Shown here: in pieces, positions 34,525 to 42,315 of the stretch
Layout of the letters: every line of letters starts with the position of its first letter
Numbering within the stretch: the stretch's first letter is position 1
DNA from: Hornefia porci
GTDB lineage: Bacteria > Bacillota > Clostridia > Peptostreptococcales > Anaerovoracaceae
Assembly (NCBI RefSeq): GCF_001940235.1
Contig: NZ_MJIE01000001.1
Location: 1,364,001-1,428,000, forward strand
Reading direction: 5' to 3'
DNA: 64,000 nt
Made by a program: the position numbers and the translations under genes
Notes under the pieces: model-generated
Database searches by the model: none
What the model was told of the DNA's origin: nothing
The model's input: the letters and a program-made list of their open reading frames with translations, nothing else

Positions 34525-34530
34525 CTTCTC

Positions 34531-34645
34531 TCACAGGTACAAAGAACACTGCACATGGCGTGGACGAGGAACACCGATCCTTCACGGTACAAAGCGCGGT
34601 CGAACCCTCACGATACAAAGGACGCCGATCTCTCACGAAACAAAA
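34531..34645. repeat. Degenerate 25-26 bp tandem repeat
   Basis: Copies of a TCACGGTACAAAG-like core begin at 34531, 34582, 34608 and 34633, that is 51, 26 and 25 bases apart, so one intermediate unit has decayed. Between cores the units share a CGA-CC(C/T)-like block. It lies between the convergent IclR and aldehyde dehydrogenase genes. Confidence 0.6.
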
Positions 34646-34683
34646 AAGAGCGCCGAACCTGCCGGGTGCATCACAAAAAAAGC

Positions 34684-34729
34684 CCGCCGCCGGAGTCTGT
34701 GACACTGTCATCACAGACTCCGGCGGCGG
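34684..34729 (-). terminator. Terminator of the aldehyde dehydrogenase operon
   Basis: Nineteen-base perfect arms (34684-34702 and 34711-34729, core CCGCCGCCGGAGTCTGTGA) with an eight-base loop. On the minus strand it is followed by GGGCTTTTTTT, a strong intrinsic terminator. Confidence 0.9.
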
Positions 34730-34750
34730 AGTTATGCTTTGAGTCAGAGA

Positions 34751-36181
34751 TCAGAAAATATTTTTCAGTACAATCGTCTTACTGCGGGTCATCTCATTGA
34801 AGGTTGAGAATACGCCCTCGGTACCGATTCCGCTGTCTTTGTAGCCTCCGAAAGGCTGCTCGAATGCGCGGAAGAAACTGGCTCCGTTGATGACCGCACC
34901 GCCGGCCTCCATTTTGGACGCAACGCGGAACGCCGTCTTCTGGTCACGGGTGAATACGCAGCTGGAAAGTCCGAATCTGGAGCGGTTTGCGATGGCAATC
35001 GCTTCCTCCTCGGTGTCGAATCCGATAATCGGAACGACCGGTCCGAAGATTTCCATGTCGGACGCCACATCCGCGTCGGCCGGCACATCCACGATGACCG
35101 TCGGCTCATAAAATGCACCGTCCCGGTGACCGCCGAGAATGATCTTTCCGCCCTGTTCCACGGTTTTGTTCACCTGTGCCTCCACCTTGACGGCCGCCTT
35201 CTCACTGATCAGACATCCGATCTCAGTGTCCGGATCATCCGGCTGCCCCACCTTCAGACGCTTAATCCGTGCGACGGCCTTCTCTGCGAATTCATCCTTC
35301 AGAGAGTTATGAATCAGGAACCGCTTGCTCGCGCAGCAGACCTGACCGGTATTGTACATTCTGCCCCAGACAAGTTCTTCGACAGCCAGATCCACATCGC
35401 CGTCCTCCATGACAATGAACGCATCGTTGCCGCCCAGCTCCAGAGCAGTATGGGTCAGATTGTCCGCACAGAGCCTCGCGGTGGAAATTCCCACTTCCGT
35501 GCTGCCCGTCAAAGTTACAAGATGCACCCTGGGATCTGTAATCGCAGCCTCCTTGACCGCGCCCGGCGCAGTCAGACACTGAATCGCGCCGTTGGGAACG
35601 CCGGCCTCACAGAGCAGTCCGGTCAGCTTCAGCAGCGTCAGCGGATTGTCCGAGCTGGGAAGCACGATCGCCGCATTCCCCATCATCAGCGCCGGCGCCA
35701 CCTTCTGGTCAAACAGGTCGCAGGGGAAATTGAACGGAATGACACAGGCCACGACGCCGATCGGTTCGCGGGTGATCAGCTGCAGATTCGTATCCTGTCC
35801 CTGCTCTGTGCCCTGCGGGATAATGCTCCCGTAATAATGCTTGGCGTGCTCCATGAATCCGCTGAACCCGATGGGAATATTCCCGATCTCCGCCTGCGCC
35901 TCACGAATCGGCTTCCCGTTCTCCGCGCAGAGCGTCTGCGCCAGGTCATCTTTGTTCACCTCTACCAGCTGAAGGAACTTCTTCAGCACCTCAGCGCGCT
36001 TCCAGACCGGAAACTCCGCCCAGATCTTCTGGCCCTCAACTGCGGCGTCCACCGCGGATTTCACATCCGCTTCCGTCGCACGGGGCACAGATTCGATGAC
36101 CGCTCCTGTCGCCGGATTGGTGACGTCAAAGGTTTTTCCGCTTTCACTGTCTACATACTTTCCGTTTATTACCATTTTCAT
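34751..36181 (-). CDS. Aldehyde dehydrogenase family protein (NAD(P)-dependent)
   Basis: A 476-residue aldehyde dehydrogenase resembling succinate-semialdehyde/lactaldehyde types. The nucleophile region is NTGQVCCASKRF (C282/C283). The general-base glutamate is E248 in ELGGNDAFIV, the oxyanion asparagine is in IPFNFPCD, and the end has EIFGPVVPIIGF. The usual cofactor-binding KPSE motif reads LPSS at about residues 174-177, so the conserved lysine is leucine. It is the distal gene after the FIST protein (39-bp gap) and ends in a strong terminator. Its aldehyde substrate is unknown. Confidence 0.9.
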   Translation of the reverse strand: MKMVINGKYVDSESGKTFDVTNPATGAVIESVPRATEADVKSAVDAAVEGQKIWAEFPVWKRAEVLKKFLQLVEVNKDDLAQTLCAENGKPIREAQAEIGNIPIGFSGFMEHAKHYYGSIIPQGTEQGQDTNLQLITREPIGVVACVIPFNFPCDLFDQKVAPALMMGNAAIVLPSSDNPLTLLKLTGLLCEAGVPNGAIQCLTAPGAVKEAAITDPRVHLVTLTGSTEVGISTARLCADNLTHTALELGGNDAFIVMEDGDVDLAVEELVWGRMYNTGQVCCASKRFLIHNSLKDEFAEKAVARIKRLKVGQPDDPDTEIGCLISEKAAVKVEAQVNKTVEQGGKIILGGHRDGAFYEPTVIVDVPADADVASDMEIFGPVVPIIGFDTEEEAIAIANRSRFGLSSCVFTRDQKTAFRVASKMEAGGAVINGASFFRAFEQPFGGYKDSGIGTEGVFSTFNEMTRSKTIVLKNIF

Positions 36182-36220
36182 ACAAAATCACCTCCGTATG
36201 CTTCCGTCGTATGCTCTATC

Positions 36221-37384
36221 CTATTTTTCGAATCCCGCAAAGGAAAGCATCAGCCCTCCGCAGGTGTTTCTGCCGTCGTCCTCATATCCGAACTCGCCGA
36301 AGGTGAACTCGGTGATGAAGGGAACGCCGCCGGCGGCGTCCTTCAGCGCCTTCGCAACCTCATCGATGCGATCGCCGATGCCCGCTCTTCTGCCGCCGCA
36401 GTGAACCAGCATATAGGCACCGGGCTCCTTCCCGAGCTTTGTCTTCAGCTTCTCCAGCGTCTCACCGGTAGAGGAAATCAGCTGATCGACAGACCCTTCC
36501 ATCAGGATCATCGCTGTACCGACCGCCGCGTTGTTGCCAATATTGAAGGTCATGTCCTCGTTCGCACTCTGGGGATGCCGGATCGCAATCAGGTCTCCCA
36601 GAGGATCCTTCACTCCCACCGGAGCGGTAACCGAATATCCCAGGAGATTTCCGCCCTCAATTTCATCTTTCTTAGCGCCGGTCCACTCCATGTATTTCTC
36701 CAGCGCCGGAACTCCGTCAATCTCGCAGATCTTCCGGTAATCCTCGACCTTCGTGATGATGCCGACCTTCTCAGTCTCCTTATATGCACCTGTATATACA
36801 TCGGCAAAGGCTTTGTCGGTGTAGAAGAAGGCTACCGCAACGCCGTCCGGCGTAACCATGTCCGAGGTGTACAAAACCCACTCTCCTGTAATCGTATTGT
36901 CCGCGGCGCTTCCGCCGAACATCGGAACGCGTCCGATGACCTCCGTGATTCCCTTCAGATAGAATTCCTCTTCACCCGGAGAGGCTACCATGAAGAAATA
37001 ATCCGGAGCGCAGTCCTTTCCGGCGTTTTTCATCGCCTCGACCGCGACCTTGTGGCCTGTCGCCCGTGCGTCACCCTCTTTTGGAGATCCCGCGACTCCG
37101 ACGGTCATGTCCGCATCCCCCATCGCCATGATTCCTACGAATCCGTCGTCTCCGGTCACAAAGCCCTGATCCGTAATGACTCCCGTAAAGGAAGTGTTGC
37201 CGATCAGAGGTACCCCGGGAAGCTCTTTACTGACCGCTCCCAGCAATGCCTTTGTGTCATACTGGACGCCGCTGTAAACGAACGCCACCTTCGCGTCCTC
37301 AACCGCCTTTACTGCAGCCGCAGCTTCTTTTCCCGCCAGCTCCGGGCTGGCGTTCACACTTGTTCCGGTTTTTGCACTCAACAT
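36221..37384 (-). CDS. FIST domain sensory protein
   Basis: The 387-residue protein consists of FIST-N (VAFVYSGVQYDTKALLGAVS, PLIGNTSFTGVIT, GDDGFVGIMAMGDADMTVGV) and FIST-C (EKYMEWTGAKKDEI, PVGVKDPLGDLIAIRHPQSA, MLVHCGGRRAGIG). FIST domains are thought to bind small ligands such as amino acids and are usually joined to signalling domains. None is present here. TTGGAGGG precedes the ATG and a sigma-A promoter lies at 37430-37457. It forms an operon with the aldehyde dehydrogenase. Confidence 0.88.
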   Translation of the reverse strand: MLSAKTGTSVNASPELAGKEAAAAVKAVEDAKVAFVYSGVQYDTKALLGAVSKELPGVPLIGNTSFTGVITDQGFVTGDDGFVGIMAMGDADMTVGVAGSPKEGDARATGHKVAVEAMKNAGKDCAPDYFFMVASPGEEEFYLKGITEVIGRVPMFGGSAADNTITGEWVLYTSDMVTPDGVAVAFFYTDKAFADVYTGAYKETEKVGIITKVEDYRKICEIDGVPALEKYMEWTGAKKDEIEGGNLLGYSVTAPVGVKDPLGDLIAIRHPQSANEDMTFNIGNNAAVGTAMILMEGSVDQLISSTGETLEKLKTKLGKEPGAYMLVHCGGRRAGIGDRIDEVAKALKDAAGGVPFITEFTFGEFGYEDDGRNTCGGLMLSFAGFEK

Positions 37385-37429
37385 ATAGATCCCTCCAATC
37401 TGATTTTTCGAAATTCTTTATTTGTTTAG

Positions 37430-37457
37430 ATAATACTCCATTCACGGAAAAAGTCAA
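37430..37457 (-). promoter_or_regulatory. Promoter of the FIST-aldehyde dehydrogenase operon
   Basis: Minus strand: TTGACT (37452-37457), 16 bases, TATTAT (37430-37435), about 46 bases upstream of the FIST start codon. Confidence 0.6.
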
Positions 37458-37641
37458 CGAACCCGGTTTTGTTCTGAGATACTCCTGTTTCACGATGCGG
37501 AACGGCAGATTTTCTTCCGGCATACATATCTCGCACAGAACCGCTTTCAATCCCGTCGACGTAAGAAATACAGCCGTCTCCCATTCCTTCAGTTCCGGGC
37601 AAATTATCCGATAACTCATCCGGAAAACCTTTCGAAATTCT
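37458..37641. other. Intergenic stretch between divergent promoters
   Basis: Lies between the FIST and small-protein promoters. A minus-strand open frame beginning near 37621 (MSYRIICPELKEWETAVFLT) runs over the FIST promoter and into that gene, so I do not accept it as coding. I see no other feature here. Confidence 0.4.
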
Positions 37642-37670
37642 TTGTTTTCCGCCGAAAAACAGCGTATAAT
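37642..37670 (+). promoter_or_regulatory. Promoter of the 71-residue protein gene
   Basis: TTGTTT (37642-37647), 17 bases, TATAAT (37665-37670), about 87 bases before the start codon. Confidence 0.6.
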
Positions 37671-37757
37671 GAAGAAACAGTTAACGCACACGCAGCACCG
37701 GCAGCACAGGATTATCTTCGTGGCGCCGCCGGGCCGCAGCTGAAAGGAATTCTGAAA

Positions 37758-37973
37758 ATGAACAATCTCACTGTTATGGACATCAGCCGCCTGCAGCTTG
37801 AAATCGAACACCGCTTCGATGTGCACATTCACATCCACGACACCTGCAGCGGCTTCGACCTGTCGCTTGACGAACCGAATGCGGAGGTATCCGCCTGGAT
37901 ACAGGATTTCATGCGGAAAAACGGAGAGCCCCTGTTCATCTCCGACGACGGGCTGACCTTTGTTGTCGGATAG
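37758..37973 (+). CDS. Small cytosolic protein, RDAC-like
   Basis: A 71-residue protein, MNNLTVMDISRLQLEIEHRF, then DVHIHIHDTCSGFDLSLDEP and a C-terminal helix and strand. The H-D-T-C stretch and length recall the short RDAC family of Clostridia from memory; I am not certain. AAAGGA precedes the ATG and a good sigma-A promoter lies upstream, so expression is likely. Function unknown; monocistronic. Confidence 0.7.
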   Translation: MNNLTVMDISRLQLEIEHRFDVHIHIHDTCSGFDLSLDEPNAEVSAWIQDFMRKNGEPLFISDDGLTFVVG

Positions 37974-38000
37974 AGGCTCTCTCTCCGCACGCAGCCGTGC

Positions 38001-38981
38001 TCAACCCCGATACGGCTGCTGTTCGAAAGGAATTTCTCTCAGCCCCTCTACACTGCAGAGATACTCATAGACGATGGCATCACACGCCGCGGCTCCGCCG
38101 CCGTCCCCGCAGCGGCTTTTGTCCGTGTATGCTTCCGCCGCCACGCACACGCGCCTTCTGCCGTAGAGGCTGCCGTTACCCTCGAGCATATCCAGCCGCT
38201 CCAGAGTTCTCCTGCTCACGCGGTAAAGCTCGCCTCTGACGCACCCCTCACCCGGCACAATCGCAGGAAAACTACCGACATCGTACATATCAAACCCTTC
38301 CAGGATTCCGCGCCCGATGCACGGACACCCCCGCAGATAACCGCGGTGGTTGCTCCGCCCCCGCAGCAGTGTGCCGTACACAAATACGGTATAATGCAGC
38401 GCCTCATCGACGCGCCGGATATCCTCCTCGTAGTCCTCACCCCATGCGCCGCGGAAATTCTCTTTACGGACCATCATCGCGAACTGCCCGCCTATCCTGT
38501 CAAACATCTCAGTAAACTTCCGGGACATATCCGGATGGTCCGACAGGAAATCCATCACTCCCGCCGTCAGGAAGAAATCGACTGCGCGAATCTGCTCACG
38601 CAGCCCCTCATAACCATGGCCGCTCAGTCCCCTTCCTGTACAGCAGTCCAGGCTCCTCGCCAGCGCTCTTCCCACTGCGCCCTCAAGCAGCCCGGGGTCA
38701 GTTCTGTACGCCTTCATCAGCACCGCCGAACAAAGGTAAGTCGGGATGTAAATGAAATCCACCCTCGCATCCGACGGAACCCAGAAATCCTCCAGCAGCG
38801 CGAAAAAGCCGTCCTCCCTCTGAAATTCCACGATGCTCCGGATTCCCGCCATCCACACGGGGTCGGTCGCATCCGGCGCCCAGTGCAGGAAGCCTTCCAG
38901 TTCTCTGACAGTGTTCAGCATCTCCTTAGTATCTACATTTCCTTCAGTTCTTCTCTCCAGCTTTAATACATTTCTCAGCAT
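38001..38981 (-). CDS. Two-part protein with C-terminal gamma-glutamylcyclotransferase-like domain
   Basis: The N-terminal ~200 residues (TKEMLNTVRELEGFLHWAPD, FIYIPTYLCSAVLMKAYRTD, LSGHGYEGLREQIRAVDFFL) form a helical domain I do not name. The C-terminal ~120 residues are an AIG2/GGCT-like fold: VFVYGTLLRGRSNHRGYLRG, DMYDVGSFPAIVPGEGCVRG, ELYRVSRRTLERLDMLEGNG. GGCT-like enzymes cyclise gamma-glutamyl amines to 5-oxoproline. ATG at 38981 follows AAAGGAGGA; a frame extending to 39032 runs into a repeat fragment and is rejected. Confidence 0.8.
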   Translation of the reverse strand: MLRNVLKLERRTEGNVDTKEMLNTVRELEGFLHWAPDATDPVWMAGIRSIVEFQREDGFFALLEDFWVPSDARVDFIYIPTYLCSAVLMKAYRTDPGLLEGAVGRALARSLDCCTGRGLSGHGYEGLREQIRAVDFFLTAGVMDFLSDHPDMSRKFTEMFDRIGGQFAMMVRKENFRGAWGEDYEEDIRRVDEALHYTVFVYGTLLRGRSNHRGYLRGCPCIGRGILEGFDMYDVGSFPAIVPGEGCVRGELYRVSRRTLERLDMLEGNGSLYGRRRVCVAAEAYTDKSRCGDGGGAAACDAIVYEYLCSVEGLREIPFEQQPYRG

Positions 38982-39002
38982 ATCGGTCCTCCTTTGTACC
39001 AC

Positions 39003-39051
39003 CAGCGCCCGTAATGTCCGACGGGAGCTCAATCAGCAGATATTGTTTATG
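39003..39051. repeat. Decayed half copy of MITE-like element 2
   Basis: Same orientation as the right half of copy 1: AGCGCCCGTAATGTCCGACG corresponds to AGCGCCCATTAAGTCCGACG there, followed by AATCAGCAGATATTGTTTAT for AATGAGCAGATACTACTTAT. Several mismatches have broken the hairpin. Confidence 0.6.
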
Positions 39052-39105
39052 GCATCATTATCGCACAAAAAAAAGGCGCTTACCCTGCAACGGGTGCGCC
39101 GCTTT

Positions 39106-39993
39106 TCATTTGTACACAAAGGACTCTCGGATGACCTCGATGTCCCGGGGATCGGCGTCAAGAACCTCTCCGCTCTCCGTCCGGAATACATATCCCCTGC
39201 CTTCTCCGGATCGACGCGGTTCAAACGTCCCGGTGTATTCCTTCCCCATCCACAGAATGCGGCAGGAGCTTCTGCGCTTCATCAGATACATCTGCACATG
39301 CCGGTCGTCGGTGGAGAAGAACCGGTCGTCTCTGTAATCGTTACTCACATCCGGACGTCCATCTGCCGGACAGATCTTGTCGATCGCGTAGTCGGACAGC
39401 TGAAGCTCGATGCGCCGGACGATATCCCACACCAGCTGTGAATTAGGGTCATCCGGAGGCAGCACGTTTTTCAGATACTCTGTCATTGCGTATACCTCTG
39501 TGAGATTCAGCGGCAGGAAAATGGGATGCAGCGTCGATTCGTAAAAGACTCTGCCGTCTTCACGGGTCTTCGTGATCTTAATCTCCGCTCCGAAAATCTC
39601 CAGTCCGTTCTCAAGCGCCTGCAGATCTTCCCGTCTGGTCCGTTCGTCGATATGAAAGTGCTCGTCGATCTCCCTCAGCGTCCGCCTCTGCTGCAGAAAT
39701 TTAGCCATCTCCAGCTGTCTCATGAATGCATAATCGTAGAAGGACACATCGTACAAAGGCGATTCGACCTCAACGCCTTCCGTCCTCCGCAGATAATCAT
39801 AAAAAGCGACAATCAGCGCCCTGGTGGTTTCCTTACGGGAACGCAGCGTCAGAACATATTCATCGATCTGCACGGTATCTGTCCACCACTCCATCCTTCG
39901 TTCGAGATTATCATAAAACCGTTCCGGATTATGGGAAATCATATACTTTCCCTCCGTCCTCCAGAATTTCACAAAGCTCTCATGCAGGCTCAT
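39106..39993 (-). CDS. WYL/DeoR-like transcriptional regulator
   Basis: A 295-residue protein. It contains a DeoR-like helix-turn-helix (LQQRRTLREIDEHFHIDERT, then RREDLQALENGLEIFGAEIK, about residues 98-140). The following block (STLHPIFLPLNLTEVYAMTE) is the connector typical of WYL proteins, and the C-terminal part (FFSTDDRHVQMYLMKRRSSC onward) is a beta-rich sensor region. ATG at 39993 follows GGAGGTGACG; a longer frame to 40068 lacks support. It lies 14 bp after a small membrane protein gene and is likely co-transcribed. Confidence 0.65.
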   Translation of the reverse strand: MSLHESFVKFWRTEGKYMISHNPERFYDNLERRMEWWTDTVQIDEYVLTLRSRKETTRALIVAFYDYLRRTEGVEVESPLYDVSFYDYAFMRQLEMAKFLQQRRTLREIDEHFHIDERTRREDLQALENGLEIFGAEIKITKTREDGRVFYESTLHPIFLPLNLTEVYAMTEYLKNVLPPDDPNSQLVWDIVRRIELQLSDYAIDKICPADGRPDVSNDYRDDRFFSTDDRHVQMYLMKRRSSCRILWMGKEYTGTFEPRRSGEGRGYVFRTESGEVLDADPRDIEVIRESFVYK

Positions 39994-40007
39994 TCCGTCA
40001 CCTCCGG

Positions 40008-40229
40008 TCAGGCGGAGACCAGCGCCGTGCACAGGGCAGCCACCAGCACCACAGGAAGCACGATCCATCCGAGCAGAAAAATTCCCAGTCCGAGCATGCC
40101 GATGATGAGCAGCGGAGCCAGCAGGATTCCCATCACCACATACGCCGCCTTGAACAGAAACACGATTAATTTAAAGATAAGCATCCCGACAGCAAACAGT
40201 AATATTACTGAAAACAACATTGTAAGCAT
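40008..40229 (-). CDS. Small two-span membrane protein, unrecognised
   Basis: A 73-residue, almost entirely hydrophobic protein: MLTMLFSVILLFAVGMLIFK, LIVFLFKAAYVVMGILLAPL, LIIGMLGLGIFLLGWIVLPV. Two to three membrane segments with a lysine-containing break. ATG at 40229 follows GGGAGGAACG. It directly precedes the WYL-like regulator gene. It resembles small PspG-like membrane proteins only in general character; function unknown. Confidence 0.65.
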   Translation of the reverse strand: MLTMLFSVILLFAVGMLIFKLIVFLFKAAYVVMGILLAPLLIIGMLGLGIFLLGWIVLPVVLVAALCTALVSA

Positions 40230-40314
40230 AATCGTTCCTCCCATGTAAAACACTTTTATCGGCCGTATATCCGTATCCGCCGGCCGGCAGTTCTTTCAGC
40301 CTTTGTGCCCGCGC

Positions 40315-40671
40315 TCAGAAAAGCCCGGAAATCAGCGTCAGAATCGCCAGTCCGCCCTGCATGAGTATGATCCTGGGATTGCTGGTGATACTGCCGTAGA
40401 GCGCTACAAGCACAATATAGCCCATCAGAAGCATGACCGCGGTTTTACTGACAAACAGAAACGCTGCCAGCAGAATCAGCACCGCAAGCAGGCCGTTGTA
40501 TACACCCTGGTTCTTGAACAAAGTATTAACCGACTTCCGTTCCAGCTCGTCCAACTCCATCCCGAAAACCTTCGACGTTCTTTCCGACGCCGTCGCAAAG
40601 GTCTCAAGATACATGATATACAGAAATTCCAGCGCTGTCAGCGCCGCCAGTACTTTTGTGATTATCGTCAT
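40315..40671 (-). CDS. DUF1304 family membrane protein
   Basis: A 118-residue protein with four membrane segments: MTIITKVLAALTALEFLYIM, YLETFATASERTSKVFGMEL, LFKNQGVYNGLLAVLILLAA, then two more helices. The LEFLYIMYLETF and NQGVYNGLLA blocks are hallmarks of DUF1304. GGAGGG lies before the ATG at 40671. Function unknown. Confidence 0.85.
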   Translation of the reverse strand: MTIITKVLAALTALEFLYIMYLETFATASERTSKVFGMELDELERKSVNTLFKNQGVYNGLLAVLILLAAFLFVSKTAVMLLMGYIVLVALYGSITSNPRIILMQGGLAILTLISGLF

Positions 40672-40771
40672 TCCCTGTCCCTCCTGTAATGTCAAACAGT
40701 TTCTGCATTTTTTCCGGATTGGTCTTCAGTTCTGTATCAGTCGGTCTCTCAACTTCCGTTGCGTCTGCCAT
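40604..40771 (-). CDS. Doubtful short open frame overlapping DUF1304
   Basis: MADATEVERPTDTELKTNPE, then KMQKLFDITGGTGNDDNHKS, about 55 codons, preceded by GGGAGACGTGAAAG. It overlaps the first 68 bases of the DUF1304 gene and resembles no family I know. It may be a translated leader that couples to DUF1304, or not coding. Confidence 0.25.
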   Translation of the reverse strand: MADATEVERPTDTELKTNPEKMQKLFDITGGTGNDDNHKSTGGADSAGISVYHVS

Positions 40772-40854
40772 ACTTTCACGTCTCCCTTTAGTCATAGTAT
40801 TATATCCCACGACATGCTTTTTTGCAAGCAGCGGCATGCACAAAACACGACACA

Positions 40855-40885
40855 CATAAAAAACCAGCAAGGCTGTCCCTGCTGG
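40855..40885 (-). terminator. Terminator after the 58-residue protein gene
   Basis: Nine-base arms CCAGCAAGG/CCCTGCTGG with one mismatch. On the minus strand it is followed by a run of T at 40857-40862. Confidence 0.7.
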
Positions 40886-40939
40886 CTCTGCATTGCATTC
40901 TGCGGTTCGAAATTCGAAAAACCAAAAGAACGCCCGGCG

Positions 40940-41116
40940 TCACCCCTCCGACGAAGTCTCCGAAGTCTCCGCGAGAATAATCGCCTTTCCGCTGTTTGTA
41001 ACGGAAAACGAAAGCACCTTGAAACCCGCTCCCGCGATCTCATTCGCTTTTTCCTCCACCGCTTCGGCCATTTTGGAGGTCTGCGGATTGTAATCGATAA
41101 CAAAAGTTTTATACAT
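40940..41116 (-). CDS. 58-residue protein, unrecognised
   Basis: MYKTFVIDYNPQTSKMAEAV, EEKANEIAGAGFKVLSFSVT, NSGKAIILAETSETSSEG. The predicted alpha/beta layout and the AGAGFKVLSFSVT...AIILAE ending resemble short DUF4177-type proteins. AAAGGAGGAG precedes the ATG, and a terminator follows. Too short for many gene finders but well supported by these signals. Function unknown. Confidence 0.7.
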   Translation of the reverse strand: MYKTFVIDYNPQTSKMAEAVEEKANEIAGAGFKVLSFSVTNSGKAIILAETSETSSEG

Positions 41117-41220
41117 GACAAATCTCCTCCTTTCTCGAAAGATACCAGATCAGAGAAGCTTCATCTACCCGAAAAAGAAAAAGGGAATGTCAAATCTTTG
41201 TAAAAGCGGGGCGTTTCCGC

Positions 41221-41847
41221 CTACCGGCCGCCGATGAAATCCGTAAAGACATCTGTCGCTGTTGCGGGCGCGCCGTATCTGTCCTTTCCGTCTGCGATGG
41301 ATTTAATCATAAACGCCATATTCAATGTCAGATTGCGAACAGTCTGCAGTCCCTCTTCATCCCTGTAGACGTCTTCTTTTGTATAACCATGCACATCGTT
41401 CCAGTAGGACGACGGCGCCGTCGGCATGCCGCAGATTCCAAAGAACTGGTTCAGCGCCTCAAAGGTCGCGCTGTTTCCGCCGCGCCTGCAGGAAACGATG
41501 GACGCGCCCACCTTCATGCGGAGATCCAGGCCGCAGCTGTAGAACAGACGCTGAACAAAGGAAAGAATTGTGCCGTTGGGGTTCCCGTAATAAACCGGAG
41601 AACCAAGAATCAGGCCGGACGCTTCTGCCAGCTTGGGCGCGGTTTCGTTGACCAGATCATTAAAGACGCATTTCCCTGTTTCCTTGCACTTTCTGCAGGC
41701 GATGCACCCGCGGATGTCTCTGTTCCCGATCTGCAGCTCCTCCGTCTCAATTCCCTGCTCCGCGAGAATCGCTGCAGCCTCCTCCATCGCTGTATGTATA
41801 CAGCCTGCGGGATCCGGGCTTCCGTTAATCATCAGAACCTTTGCCAT
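41221..41847 (-). CDS. Flavodoxin family protein / NAD(P)H-dependent FMN reductase
   Basis: The 208-residue protein starts MAKVLMINGSPDPAGCIHTA (phosphate-binding NGSP loop of flavodoxin-fold reductases). It contains RGCIACRKCKETGKCVFND, a four-cysteine motif typical of the iron-sulfur flavoprotein-like reductases, and LILGSPVYYGNPNGTILSFV. It probably reduces FMN, quinones or metal ions with NAD(P)H. TTGGAGG precedes the ATG at 41847; a TTG four codons earlier is rejected. Confidence 0.88.
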   Translation of the reverse strand: MAKVLMINGSPDPAGCIHTAMEEAAAILAEQGIETEELQIGNRDIRGCIACRKCKETGKCVFNDLVNETAPKLAEASGLILGSPVYYGNPNGTILSFVQRLFYSCGLDLRMKVGASIVSCRRGGNSATFEALNQFFGICGMPTAPSSYWNDVHGYTKEDVYRDEEGLQTVRNLTLNMAFMIKSIADGKDRYGAPATATDVFTDFIGGR

Positions 41848-41902
41848 AAATACCTCCAAACCTTGCCTGAACTATAAATCATCATCCCACGCTTATTGCG
41901 CC

Positions 41903-42271
41903 CTACCTCGAGAATACGACCTGGGGCAGTGCCACCGCCAGAACCCCGAGAATCATGCTGGCGGCCACATAGACAATTGCCATCGCCGTCCTTCCGTTCG
42001 CCACAAGCTCGCTGGTTTCAAGTGCGAAAGTCGAAAATGTTGTGAATCCGCCGCAAAGCCCCGCCTTGAGAAGCAGTTCCATCTGCGGACTGAAATTTTC
42101 GTGCTCCGCTACCATAGCCGCCAGAAAGCCGATCAGGAATGCGCCGGCCACATTGATAACAAGCGTGTTTACCGGAAAAGCCGTATGCTCCCTGACCGGA
42201 ATCAGACTCACCAGATACCGGAGCACCGAACCGACAAAGCCCCCGCACCCCACCAGCAGACAATTGTACAT
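41903..42271 (-). CDS. crcB: Fluoride-specific ion channel CrcB/FluC
   Basis: A 122-residue protein with four membrane segments, acting as a dual-topology dimer that exports fluoride. Diagnostic blocks: GCGGFVGSVLRYLVSL, FPVNTLVINVAGAFLIGFLA (channel asparagine) and GLCGGFTTFSTFALET (Phe-box). Only one copy is present, as expected for the homodimeric type. GGAGGAAA precedes the ATG. The 44-base gap from the upstream DUF4180 gene is too short for a fluoride riboswitch. Confidence 0.95.
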   Translation of the reverse strand: MYNCLLVGCGGFVGSVLRYLVSLIPVREHTAFPVNTLVINVAGAFLIGFLAAMVAEHENFSPQMELLLKAGLCGGFTTFSTFALETSELVANGRTAMAIVYVAASMILGVLAVALPQVVFSR

Positions 42272-42315
42272 AATAAAATTTCCTCCTTTTCCGACACGAC
42301 TGCGGCATCTTCACG

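Noticed and set aside
35126..37429. A 767-codon plus-strand frame
   Set aside because: Antisense to the aldehyde dehydrogenase and FIST genes, both with full domain matches and strong ribosome binding sites.
37299..37621. Minus-strand frame starting MSYRIICPELKEW
   Set aside because: It contains the FIST promoter and overlaps the FIST start in another frame, with no ribosome binding site of its own.
42272..42315. Fluoride riboswitch ahead of crcB
   Set aside because: The gap to the previous gene is only 44 bases and shows no matching pseudoknot sequence.
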